This document shows, piece after piece, positions 44,876 through 56,200 of a DNA stretch of 62,000 bases; positions within the stretch are counted from its first letter, which is position 1; each line of letters opens with the position of its first letter. Origin of the DNA: Branchiostoma floridae (lineage: Eukaryota > Chordata > Leptocardii > Amphioxiformes > Branchiostomatidae); assembly GCF_000003815.2 (NCBI RefSeq), contig NC_049987.1, positions 4,635,341 through 4,697,340 of the forward strand, in the 5' to 3' direction. Made by a program: the position numbers and the translations under genes. Under the pieces are notes generated by a model, which saw only the letters and a program-made list of their open reading frames with translations, was not told the origin of the DNA and made no database searches.

Positions 44876-46300
44876 ATGAATTGAAACTAGAATATACTGT
44901 AATCAAGATGGAATGGAAGATAAAATTAGTTTGATAGAATTTACTTTTCATACAATAGACTTTGTAGACTGGTGCAATATGTTTCCCTAATTTGTAACTT
45001 TACATCTAAGAAATATTGAGGAATTCATATCTCTAATAACTTTTATTTATAAACATAAGAAATATCTGTTAATACACTTTCACCATCACATGGAAGCATG
45101 GAGCAGTCAAATTTGATTTACTCCATAGATAACATTTCTTGTGCTATCCTTACACACATGTATCTATAAACTACCATTTTGTTTTGACCTGCACGCTACC
45201 AGTGGGTATATATATACAGTAAAGGGGAAAAGGTCTTCATTCAATAAATCCACGTAGGTGTTGATTCAAACAAGATGATGTTGTGGAAAGAAAGGTCAAG
45301 TTCGAAAATGGTTTAGCTGCCATTTTCCTACTGCACTGTAATAGAACGTATGTGTATTTGTGGAAAACAATACCCGAGGTTAGATGGGATGGATAAAATG
45401 GAATTTTCAACTGCTACAAACACACGATCATGCAGTCGTTTGCTTTTTGGGTAAGTACTCATTGGCAATACATGAATGAGACCTTATAGTCTTGTTTAAT
45501 TTTGTAGTAACTTAAAAGGAGAAATTTGTATGTTGTTGGTAGTTCTTAACAGTCACATTTTGCATAGTAATGGAAATTGCCGGTCGAAAGCTGCTACAGA
45601 CAGACAAAACAGTGACGCTTTCGGCAGTGCTGATGTGACCAAGTGTGCCTCCAACACATCATAATATGATTGTACATTGTATAGTACCGAAAATCGCACA
45701 AACACACAAAACCCCATGCAGCCCCGTTCTGAGACTGCTACGAAACGGGGCAAAACTCCTTTCCACGGCAAACTCCCCTTTTCGGCAAACTCCCTTCCTG
45801 GCATACGAGAAACTAGCCAACGTTGAAAATCGCGAACCGCCCACCCCCCGCGAACAGCCCCGTTCGGAGACTGCTACGGAGGCTAATACGATATATTACA
45901 CGCTTAGACAAGGGGTAAGGCATTAACAAAACAAGACCAAAAATTGGTAGGGGTCTTGAAGCGGTCACTGTAAAAACCTCGAAGACACAAACATTTTGCA
46001 TTTATTTTATCTACGTTGAAAATGCTATCTACAAATTTTATTCTACTTCACATCTGAAGGATATACTAGAAATGTTATGTCTACCACCACTGAAAAAGAC
46101 CCAGGTGGCTAATTCACTGTAAAAACAACCTAAAAGCTACCATAACCTAGCAATGTATCTACTATTAAAAGCAAGACCTAACAAGCTTTGAAAGTGTAAC
46201 AAAACCAGGCAACATATATAATGCCATACATATGCAGGGAGGCATTATGTACATGGTATGGAGACAGATTAACTAGCTTATGGTAGCTTTTAGGCTTTTG
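44876..46300. other. Non-coding, nothing firm
   Basis: No gene seen. A short direct repeat containing GAGACTGCTACG with CCCCGTTC occurs near 45722-45745 and 45860-45885. Otherwise AT-rich. Confidence 0.4.
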
Positions 46301-46535
46301 CTGAAAACGTGGGGAAGGACTGACAAGAGCAGGAAGGGGATACGTCAACGCACGTCACTCGCACGGTTGCGGTAATATTAATAAGTATGTGGTCTGCATG
46401 CCGTGAGTGGTTGCGTGCATCGTTCGTGGCGCAACTGGTGAGTTGTATGTGCTTATAACGTACGGAGGCGGTACTTACCACTTAAGGATCTCAAAATATT
46501 GTTTTGGCGCACATACGACGGGTTGTGCCCTTGGC
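46300..46535. repeat. Degenerate relative of the 13185-13508 TIR element
   Basis: Shares ACGGAGGCGGTACTTA-type interior words and the end CGACGGGTTGTGCCCTTGG with the 13.2-kb element. The left end is unclear. Confidence 0.5.
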
Positions 46536-46646
46536 TTTAGTGAACAATTTTCCAAACGTTTTGTTCTGTGACCTTTTTCTAAGTTGAGTCTTTTCCAGCT
46601 CCTATACTGATACGAAGAACTTTGTTTATATGTCAGCTTTATACTA

Positions 46647-46746
46647 NNNNNNNNNNNNNNNNNNNNNNNNNNNNNNNNNNNNNNNNNNNNNNNNNNNNNN
46701 NNNNNNNNNNNNNNNNNNNNNNNNNNNNNNNNNNNNNNNNNNNNNN
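46647..46746. other. Assembly gap (100 N)
   Basis: A gap of standard length, so the true size is unknown. The right border (46747-46803) is the end of a GGTCCAGG-type element (GTACCAGTACCCACCCCTA). Confidence 1.
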
Positions 46747-46803
46747 CAGGTCCGGACTGGACCGTACCTGTACCTGAATTTTCTGTACCAGTACCCACCC
46801 CTA

Positions 46804-47569
46804 GTGCCCACACGTGATCGAATCTAGGATTCTAACTGGTTGGATTCAATGGGAACATAGGTAGTGATCGACAACATCGCACAAACAGGAGTTTTGGAGT
46901 ACCAATTTTTATTCACCATCGTTCAAAAAGAAAGAACCCAGATTGTTTCAAAGTATAACTACATCCTGTCGATAAACAAAAAAAATATTATTCTGTTTTA
47001 GAAGAAAGATCCAATAAACTAAGAAACAAAAAATTGTGATATAGTCTTTTGTACTCAACCACGCACCACTAAAATGTGCCATATATGGTGTGCATCTTTT
47101 AGGTTCTAGTTAGGTTTATGTTTAGGTTTATCTAAAATCAGTTAACACTTCCTATATATTGATAAAAGCCCAGTAGTTGACATACAGAGATAATAATAAC
47201 ACAACAAATTAAACGTATATGGTTTTCAAAGTATACAAACTTTTAAAACAGCCTTTTTTTTGCAAAACGCGAACTCGTGGTTCAAAGTGCGTATGCGCAA
47301 CGAGACGTATTGTGGGTAATATTACTCTCCAAGCAGACGTTAGGCTCCGGCTGTTTTTTATATTTCAGCCATACCATAGGTATGGTGAAATATATTGTAT
47401 TCGTAATGTTTCTTTCTTTCTTCTTTCTTTCTTTCTCCTGTCAAATCTTCGGAACACGGTATCTCCGTTGTTCCTGAACCGATTGACTTGAAATTTGACA
47501 CAAGGGTAGAGTGGGTCAATATCCCCAGACGTTTTTTTCATTTTTTTCATATCTACCTTTAAAATGATT
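46804..47569. other. Non-coding AT-rich DNA
   Basis: No gene. A CTCCAAGCAGACGTTAGGCT word at 47326 is the end of a family B-like element, and a CTTTCTTTC pyrimidine run lies at 47410-47440. Confidence 0.4.
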
Positions 47570-48060
47570 TTATTAAGGTTTTTTGGTCATCTTAAGACCA
47601 AAACTGTATATTTGGGCCCCCTGTACCCTGGTATTATAACCGAATGAGCTGAAATTTGTCACAGATGTGCTTTGATAATTCCCCCATACAAATTCAATAC
47701 CACTTTTGGTGTACAGTATAACGAAATGCTTATTTTTGCGATTTTTTGGTCATTTTTTGACCAAAAAAGGACACTTTTGGCTCCTGTACCTTGGTTTTAG
47801 AACCGGATGACCTGAAATTTAGTATAGGAGTGCCCTAGACATATGCGCACATGGATTCATTAACAGTTGAGGCATACAGTACAACAAAATGCTTAATTTT
47901 ACGATTATTTGGCCATTTTATGACCAAAAAGTACACTTTTGGCTCTTGTGCTCTGGTTTTAAAACCAAATGACCTAAATTTTGGTAAAATGGTGCACCAG
48001 ATATTCATTCAAATGACACATGTATAATTTTTGTCATAGACTACGTCAAAATGATAGATT
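47570..48060. repeat. Three degenerate units of about 160 bp
   Basis: Units begin with TTTGGTCAT/TTTGGCCAT then GACCAAAA, followed by CTGTACC(T)TGGTTTTA and ACCTGAAATTT at about 47597, 47759 and 47919. Divergence between units is high. Possibly internal repeats of a transposon. Confidence 0.65.
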
Positions 48061-48244
48061 TGGGGATTTTTTTTCCAATAGCCACAGGGGTCAATGACCT
48101 TAAGGTCGTTGACCCCAGCTGCAGATTGCACCTTCTGGCATATATGTCTATTTAATCTAATTAGATAGGTAACCAATCACTTAGCCTGAATCTATATCCT
48201 AAAGAGGGGGGGGGGAGGGTGACAGCCAATCAGCGAGTCCGGTG

Positions 48245-48925
48245 TTATCTGGAAGAGTCCATTCTTACACGGAGGGGTTCATTTTTTTTAAAATTCATCC
48301 TCGGACTGGTGAAGTCTTTCAGTGGGTGTATTTTTGGACAGGTCTATTTTGCAGTTTTACAGAAGGTGTGCTGGAAGAGTCTATTCTCGCACGGAGGGGG
48401 GATTTTTTTAAATTCATATTTTGGACTTTGGTGACTTCTAGTTTGTCAAAGTCTTTCAGCAGGGTTATTTTGGACTGGTCTAATTTGCAATTTTAAATGG
48501 GTGTGCTGGAAGAGTCCATTCTTGCATGGAGGGGGGATTTTTTAAAAATCTATTGGCTTTTTTTTAAATCCATTTTTGGGACTTCAGTGATTATGTCAAA
48601 GTCCTATTTTAGCGGATGTATTTTTGGACTGCTCTACTTTACATGGAAGAATCCATTTTTTGCACACGGAAGGGGGATTTTTTCAAATTCAGTTTGGACG
48701 GGTGGTGATGATTCAAAATTCAATTTTTAGTGGAAGTGTTTTTAGACTGGTCTATTATACCTTTTCATGCACTGGGACCTTTTTTGCTGAATTCAATTTT
48801 GGATTTGGTTTCTTATTCAAAAGGCCAAGGTTTCAGTGGGAGTATTTCTGGACTGGTCTATTGTGCAAATTCACATAGGGTGCACTGGAGTCCATTCTTG
48901 AAGTTGAACGGGGGAATTTTGTAAG
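48245..48925. repeat. Degenerate satellite, about five units of 120-140 bp
   Basis: Units start with CTGGAAGAGTCCATTCTT and a GGAGGGGGGATTTTTT stretch at about 48249, 48371, 48506, 48645 and 48887 and share GGACTGGTCTA. Open frames here come from the repeat, not from a gene. Confidence 0.75.
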
Positions 48926-49084
48926 ATTCATTTTTGGGTTAAACCGCCATTAGTAAAAGTGATTTTTCAAATGGGTGATTTTGAAATAGTCTATTGTTGC
49001 ATGGGGAGGGAGATGGCTGAAATATGCTGTATTTGCTCTCAAGCAAATGTCGGCCTTTCTAGTTTTTTTTTAACTTTTTATCGT

Positions 49085-49262
49085 TACAACTTTTTAGGCG
49101 TTTTTATCGGGCTTTCTATTTTGTACTGGATTCTTGAGCCTAACTTCTACCGGCACTAACCCCAGGTCGGAGCAAACCAATTGGGAGACAAGATTTTAGT
49201 GCAAAATAGAAAGCCCGACAAAAACGTCTAAGAAACGTCAAAAAAAGCCGGAGCCTAACCTG
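49085..49262. repeat. TIR element, family B, near complete
   Basis: Left inner arm AGGCGTTTTTATCGGGCTTT, right arm AAAGCCCGACAAAAACGTCT, ending CCGGAGCCTAACCTGTGCTT then GGAGAG. About 178 bp; no ORF. Confidence 0.75.
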
Positions 49263-49392
49263 TGCTTGGAGAGTAGGTACTAAGTATTATGTCAAAGTCT
49301 TGGACAGCTTTTGTCTAAGCCTGGTGCTTGATACATGTCCAGGCGGATTTTGTTTCTGTCTCTGGGGCATTCAGCTTCGACATACATGTACT

Positions 49393-49530
49393 ATTAATCT
49401 CCGAGCAGATCCTACGATGGCATAAGAAAGTACTAAACTGGCCATGAAGTGTAGTCAGCCAAGAGATGAACATTTGCCATGTAGCCAAACACACTCCTAG
49501 GCCGGCTTCACTCCTCTGGCAGATTTTGGC
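49393..49530. repeat. hAT-like MITE, family A, one end
   Basis: ATCTCCGAGCAGATCCTACG followed by TAGCCAAACACACTCCTAGG and CTTCACTCCTCTGGCAG, in the opposite order to 58047-58222. The far TIR is missing. Confidence 0.7.
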
Positions 49531-49708
49531 GACGCCTCAGGGGCGGAGCCGTTGGTATAGCACTGCGATTGATTCGCCAGGAATTCTAAATATTCCACGC
49601 ATCCATTCCCTAGGGAATTCGTTTTTGGCTACATTTTGCAGGACCGGCCTTTACATGCAGAAAAGAGGAACTCTAATCTTGTGGCATGGAATAGCCACAA
49701 GGTTAGAG

Positions 49709-49744
49709 CAAGGAGGTTATATCACATATGATATAACCTCCTTG
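49709..49744. repeat. Perfect 15-bp-arm hairpin
   Basis: CAAGGAGGTTATATC (49709-49723) pairs with GATATAACCTCCTTG (49730-49744), with a 6-bp loop. The AAGGAGGTTAT word recurs elsewhere in the window (near 27934 and 55455), so it may be a transposon end. Confidence 0.8.
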
Positions 49745-51734
49745 GTTAGAGTTAGTTTGTGCACACTTATAAACTCTATATTACAGCTTTTCAAAGATAT
49801 TTCATATTAACTTTATGGACGTCAATCTACACCAAAAATGTCACAGCTGCTTGTTGATGTTTTTGATAGGCTTTCGTATAATGAATAATGTTATGCCTGG
49901 TTCTGTAATTGACACTCGTTCTAGATGTCTTTTTCAAGACTGTTTCAAGACTGTTTTTAATATATCAAATATGAAAAAGGATGCAGAAACGAGATTTTCC
50001 TTACATTGGGCACGGTGGACATTTAACTCAGACTGACTGTGACTACATGATGCTAGCCTTACTTTTCCTTAGCCTTACTGTGTGATGGAAGTGATGTTTT
50101 GTATGGGTGTTTTCATGTATTTGGTGTGTTTTGTATCATGTTCGTTACCTGAATATTGCTATTTCATTGATTTCTCTTTTTTTTTGCTTTCATGATGATG
50201 TCACATTTGATATTTGTTGGGATATATCGGTACTCCAATTCATCCGCGACTGGGATTCTTGCTGGCCAGTGAATCCTTCTGTAGACCTGCGGGCTACCTG
50301 TGGACACAAATAGACAAAAACACATGAATAAATAAATGCCATTAATCTGCTTGTTACAATACGTTTTATGCAGGTATGCTCTTCTTGCAGGTCACATGCA
50401 AAGTGTGTGAGCCAATTATGTTTACAGACTTCATCGATGTTTTAAATGTTGATGGTCATATGTTTGTTAATTGATTATGATAAATTACAATGACTAGCAA
50501 TGACATATGAACTATATGTTACCTAGCTCAACAAAATCACAAATACATCGTCCGATTGGGCTTTATATTTCCAGCTATACGAGGTGGCCCCAACCTGCCC
50601 CACTTTGTCCTGACGTTAAACCCTATCTGCTACTCAAATGTCAAGGCCATACTTTGTTCGCGGGACAAGAGATACATTGAAGATTTTTTTTTCACTAATC
50701 AAACAAATGTTCTTCTTTTCTGCATAAAGTGTTCATAAAATTTCACTTTGTACACCTACCAAAATACCGGATATCATGATCCATTATTTCCGTCTTGAGT
50801 AAATCCTCTTCGGACAATACATGTATTATTTACAAAAACGACGCTGTAATTCCAGAATTAGCTTCTAGGGGACCTAAACTTATGTCATTTTCATTTCTTC
50901 CAAAGCACAAGATCTGATGACCACCCACAGTTGTGACCATAGAATATTCAGACATAAGACATCAGAACCGGGAGTTTCGCTGCCGAACCAAAAGAAGCCG
51001 CTAAGAGGCTTATAAAATTTCATTATTTCCAGTTTTCGTCACACCTGGTCATAACAGCGCGCCAAGTACAAAACCAATCCATCCTGTCCTTCGAATTCTT
51101 GAGTTCTTTGTACACAGACAAGTAAACACTACTGAAAAGGTTGAAAAGATCGGTCGAACACGATGTTAAGTAGCTGAAACTTTAAATAAACAGATATACT
51201 GAAGTTCTCTAGCAAAAAAAACGACCAAAGAGCAACTAAAAAAATCCAATATCTAAGTGATAATCAATACTTCAGTAATGTTGAGCCAGTAGCAAAATTA
51301 CAACTGGGTCACTTGCTCGGATGACGGCATACAATTTATAAAACTAGTTGATACAATGGATCACGCTCCAAAGAACATTTACAACGTAAGTGCTCGAGGA
51401 GGTGCCTCGACCACGTTAAACAGCCTCATTACTCATACTTGGGGTACCTACTGGCTGGCAAAATACACCAGATGATTATTACTATTATTATTATTAAGTA
51501 AAAAAACATTATTTTGTTTTAGTCGTAGCATTAGCGAACGGTCCCTCACACACAAGGGACACAAGCGGTACTAATCAAGAGATGAGGCAGGCGCGGCCAA
51601 GCCGGCATGGTCATTCTGAGAAAAGCGTTTTGTTTAATAGGGGTTTACGGAAAAGGCTGGCCTGTCTACCTGGGCTGTCTACATGGACTGGCTATCACGT
51701 CAGGCTACTTGGACCTACGAAAGCCCATTGGGAC
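49745..51734. other. Non-coding; one old repeat fragment
   Basis: No domain-bearing ORF seen. 51040-51140 resembles 13800-13890 (transposon-like). A GAATAAATAAATGCC tail at about 50325-50340 could be a LINE 3' end, but no RT sequence precedes it that I recognise. Confidence 0.4.
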
Positions 51735-51895
51735 AAAAGCTGTTCTAGCAGTAGGGGTTGTTTGTGCTCAATGAAGCTATGTGTGAAGCTATTGTGTGTG
51801 TTACATAACCCAGAGGTTCTGGGTTCAAATCAGTTGATATGCCACCGATCTTGTGCCCTTGGGAAGGGCTGTTAACACGACTTATCGGGCTGATT
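51735..51895 (+). mobile_element. tRNA-derived SINE
   Basis: Contains a pol III B-box-like GGTTCTGGGTTCAAATC followed by GCCACCGATCTTGTGCCCTT and GGGAAGGGCTGTTAACACGA, the layout of tRNA-derived SINEs in fish and lancelets (family knowledge). The A box is poorly preserved. Confidence 0.6.
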
Positions 51896-52041
51896 AGATT
51901 AATCTTAAGACTGGTGGCTAGTTGGTCAAAGGCGTCCAGGAGCCGTTCTTTAGTGGCTGTCAGGGTCCCGGCTTCTGCGCCATACATTAGGATCGACAAT
52001 TGAATTGTGAGGAGCTTAAAATAAGCGTTGCTAAAGTGCAA
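51896..52041 (-). mobile_element. LINE reverse transcriptase fragment
   Basis: Minus-strand frame with LLTIQLSILMYGAEAGTLTA then KERLLDAFDQLAT, matching the segment after the RT fingers/palm in several LINE clades. It abuts the SINE. Short and broken. Confidence 0.6.
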
Positions 52042-52107
52042 GGGTCTGGAACTGCTGCCATTCGGTGCTAACTAAGGTGACCTCAATACGACAGCAATTA
52101 TTTTAGC

Positions 52108-52282
52108 ATGAAAGTTCATCTGTGTTGGTAGAATACATTATAGAAATTGCTAAACTTTCTTTCCAACACTGAATTAATATAGGGACTTACCCTTAAATTT
52201 TCGGCCAACTCCGTCGACCTATCTGGTGACCCTATCTCCAGCAGTGACGTCAGGAACACGCCACTTTTGCAGTGTGTATGAT
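52108..52282. repeat. Single arm of the 16574-16960 palindrome family
   Basis: Follows the same order as 16524-16715, including AAATTTTCGGCCAACTCCGT and TCCAGCAGTGACGTCAGGAA, with several small deletions and no second arm. Confidence 0.8.
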
Positions 52283-52658
52283 CCCTTTTACGTTAAAAGG
52301 TCGTTTGACTTTAGTTTCATAACCCAATAATTTTTGTCAGGGGAATTCATGTAGTTTTTATGAAGACAATCACAAGATCACGACATCACGAGAACGTAAA
52401 ACTACCTGAAGTTTTAATGCGTTCCGCTAAGAGTCGCTTCAAAGCAATCAGTGTTTAACTTCAGCTGTCAAGGATTTCAAGGTTGAGACACCATTTTACG
52501 TCGGGCGCATAACATCCTTTTCTGATTTGTATTGTGTAATCTATGTAGAGTTTTGAGTACAACATGATATACAACGCTAACAACAACTTTCCATTACGTA
52601 ATTAAGCTAGAAAACGTATGCATACAATGTTTTAAAAGAAAAGCACTTGCCTGGTGGC

Positions 52659-53210
52659 AAACTTTTATCCTAAAATAAAAAGCCCGACAAAAATGCATAG
52701 TAAACACAAGTCGAATAACAGCGGGAGCCGAACATCTGCTTAAAGAATATCTTCTTTTTCGGTCACTGATTTTCTGAATTTGAAATGTCAAATCCGACCA
52801 ATCACGTGCCTAGTTTCGATCACGTGTGAGCCACACCCAGAGCTGTCAATCCCTCGTCTATTTCATTTTCGATTGACTCGCTTCTTTGCATGATCTCCAA
52901 GCGGAGGTTCGGCTCCGGCTGCTTTTGACATATTTTTCAGGCGTTTTTGTCGGCCTTTCTCTTTTGTGCCATTTTCTTTATGTAAGTTAGAAAATCCCTT
53001 ATCAGGCCGCAAAGTTTTATCCCAAAATGAAAAGCCCGACAAAAAATGCTTATAAAACACACGTCAAATAACAGCCGCTAATTTTCTGAATTTGAAATGT
53101 TAAATCCGACCAATCACGTGCGCGTGCCTAGTTTCGATCACGTGGGAGCCACACCTAGAGCTCGCCGTTTCATCGTCAGTCTCATTTTTACAGTGATTTA
53201 CTTCCTTGTC
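52659..53210 (+). promoter_or_regulatory. Duplicated upstream block of the claudin-like gene
   Basis: Two direct copies (about 52659-52870 and 53010-53210). Each has a family B element arm, then CCAAT directly followed by CACGTG (52798-52808 and 53110-53120) and a second CACGTG 12-18 bp on (52821-52826 and 53139-53144), then GAGCCACACC. CCAAT plus E-box is a plausible promoter module (NF-Y and bHLH sites); the start codon lies 58 bp past the second block. Confidence 0.6.
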
Positions 53211-53267
53211 GGTCTCTGATTTTTCTTACTGATCTTATCAAGACGTAAAAAAAAGTCCTGTTACAAG

Positions 53268-56200
53268 ATGAACCATCTTCTTGTTGGTGGTTTTGGGAGC
53301 TCAGTTCTCGGGACGGTGTTGTTCGTGGTGGGGATAGCGACCCCCGCCTGGATGTCGGCTGAAGCACAAGGGGCGAAGGAAGAGATCGGACTGTGGCAGG
53401 TCTGCGGGACATATTTGGGGGTGACGGCTTGCAGGGCTTACCCAGGTAAGTCAGACAACCTCAAACGACTATAATATGCAGTGTACGGCAGACCCGGTAA
53501 AATGGTTGGCTTAAAATCCACAGTATCTCAATTTAGTACAAATTGAAGACAAGTCAACCGTGGAAAAATCTGTGCATGTCACGGCAAAAAAAATGTAATT
53601 CTCGTCTGTTTGTGCAATGTCACAAGTGGATGTTTTACAACTTGAACGGGACAGGCTACTGTAACTTAGCTGTTTACGTTCCTGACTTTTGTTTGACTAG
53701 CACCCTTGGTTAGATCAAGTTACAGTCGCCATGTTCATGGGTCAAACAGATCAGGACAAAAGGTACAGCTCTCTTATTGATTGAGAGCTACGCAGTTACA
53801 AAGTCTCCAAGCAAACGTGTCAGCTGGATAACAAAAGAGAGGAATTTGGCCAGATAGGGACAAATGATTTGCCATGTTATCTCCGTCAGTCTTTTGCAGT
53901 CTATCCAGCTATCAAGTCTGCCATAAGTTCGGTGCCGTCGTGGACCGTTACTTGTAACATGATGTGCCTGGTTCGTCATGCCGAGAACCCGTTTAATTCC
54001 AGCTGAAAAATCAGCATTTGAAAACTACAGCCGCACTGCCAATCTGTGACCAGCGGCGGGCGATGTTTCAAGTATTAACTTTCATAAGGTTTCTAGAAGA
54101 CGCCTACATGTATCTTCCCTTTTACGTCGAAAGGTCGTTTGGCGTTAGTTTCACAACCCAAGTGCGCGTGCGTGAAGGTAAACAGTTGATGGGAGGGGGG
54201 TGGTTACCGGTACAGAAAATCCATGATCAACTACAGGTCCGGTTCGGTTCCATGCCAGAGGAACAGGTCCAGGTCCGGACCTGAACCTGGACGTAATTGT
54301 CTGAGAAAAGTTGTAAATGCTAAAATGGGGTAACGTTATTGGGCGATACTCAATATTTTTTCAATGTTCCATAATTTTTCGGACCGGTCCAATACGCTGT
54401 AACGGAATCCCCACCCCTAGTTGTTGGTTTGAAGGTGAGCGCTGGTTTTATCATCCATTTTTTTACAATGCAGCAACGTAAATGATATCCTGTTGGGCTT
54501 ATCAAGATTTGCAAGGTTGTATAGGAGGACACGCCATCTAGCGAGAAAATACTGAACGGCAGGGTGCTGGGGAGGGGGGGGGGGAGCTCGGTACTGAAAC
54601 ACAACCAGTAGATTTCTAGCGAGGACACGTCTGTAAGTCGATTCCTTCACATGCAAAGTACCCAATTACCACGTACTGATCTAGTGGCACGCGAGGGACA
54701 GGGATGATAGTTCACACCTATTCTCTGTTGATTAACGACTTTTCGTCGAGCTTTGTTTTAATAGTTTTTAATAGTTTCATAATGCAGTAAAGCCGCATTT
54801 TTACCTTGTACCTTTTTTCAACCTCCTTGCTTGTACTGAATTAGAGCTGCGTACCATGATTCTTTTACGTTCAATTTTCGAAATACTACTAACGTTACAA
54901 GGTATGTATGAAGACTGTATATTGTGCCCATTTAACTAGGATTGTCTGCAAGGTCGACGTCTCTCTTCCATTCGTTTCCTTTTCACAGACTAGTTGCGAA
55001 TACATGTCTGTAAACCACACCGCCAGATCTGTAATGTTTTACCAATAAACTACCAGTATCACTTTAATATATTTCAATGAATAAACAGAAATGGCATAAA
55101 TAGATAGTATCAAGAAGGCTATTCTGAAATGTACACAAGAAGCAAACCCTTATGAAAGAAAAAATTCAATATGAACGACCGTATAAGTGATAAATAGTGA
55201 AATATTATCGAAAAAAAAGAGAATACTCCAACTTGGATTCGAACGCGAGACCATAAGTTAAAAAGTCTATTCGTTAATCCACTACGCCACGATACTTTAC
55301 TACATGTATAGGTGTACTGATACAACTGAAGTGACGGGGCGCGTGAAAATTGTTGCATGTCCATCATTTCCCAAATCTGAAGTTGTAAGATCTCTCTAGT
55401 CTCTTCACCTTTTGGTCATGAAGTAAACTTTTTAAACCGTTATAAATAGAACAAGGAGGTTAATATATAGATCAACTGTTATATAGATGAAATTCCCGCA
55501 CAGTGCCTGATTGGTGTGTGTTTATGACAGTTACATGATAGACAGGGTGAGAATGGCCCACCACTCGTTCGGGCTATTCACACCGTAGTAATTGTCGTTG
55601 ACCTGTCCTCGCTAGAAAGTTACTGGGTGTGTTTTAGTGAACACGGGGGGGGGGGGGGGTGCTCGTTACTAAAACACAACCAGTAGATTTCTAGCGAGGA
55701 CACGTAATCTCCAAGCAGATCCTACGGTAGCATAAGATCAAAGGCTGGCAGAGGAGTGAAGCCGGCCTAGGAGTGTGCCCATTTAACTAGGATTGTGTGC
55801 AAGGTCTCTCTTTCATTTGTTTCCTTTTCACAGACGAGTTGCGAATACATGTTTGTAAACCACACCACCAGATCTGTAATGTTTCACCAATAAACTACCA
55901 TATATCACTCCAATGCAACGGAACCTATGCAAATCAGGGCAATTGACATCTCATATATATTACAGTTTTGTAACCTCCTTGATCGATCCAGGTTAACAAT
56001 ATTCAAAGAAAATTCAATCGATTCCGAGGTTACTTACGGACCTTATTTATATACGATTTGAATATAACAGTTAAGGAGCTTTCATCGTGAAAGGTTATTT
56101 TCTATGTAACGTTACCAGTAGTGACTTTTTTGCTTGAAAACAGACAAGTGCAATGTGACATTTTGTACTCAAGTTAGCAACTTATTTTGGCAATGCCACA

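Noticed and set aside
48219-49159. Phe/Gly-rich frames in three registers
   Set aside because: Produced by the degenerate satellite; no start, domain or splice pattern.
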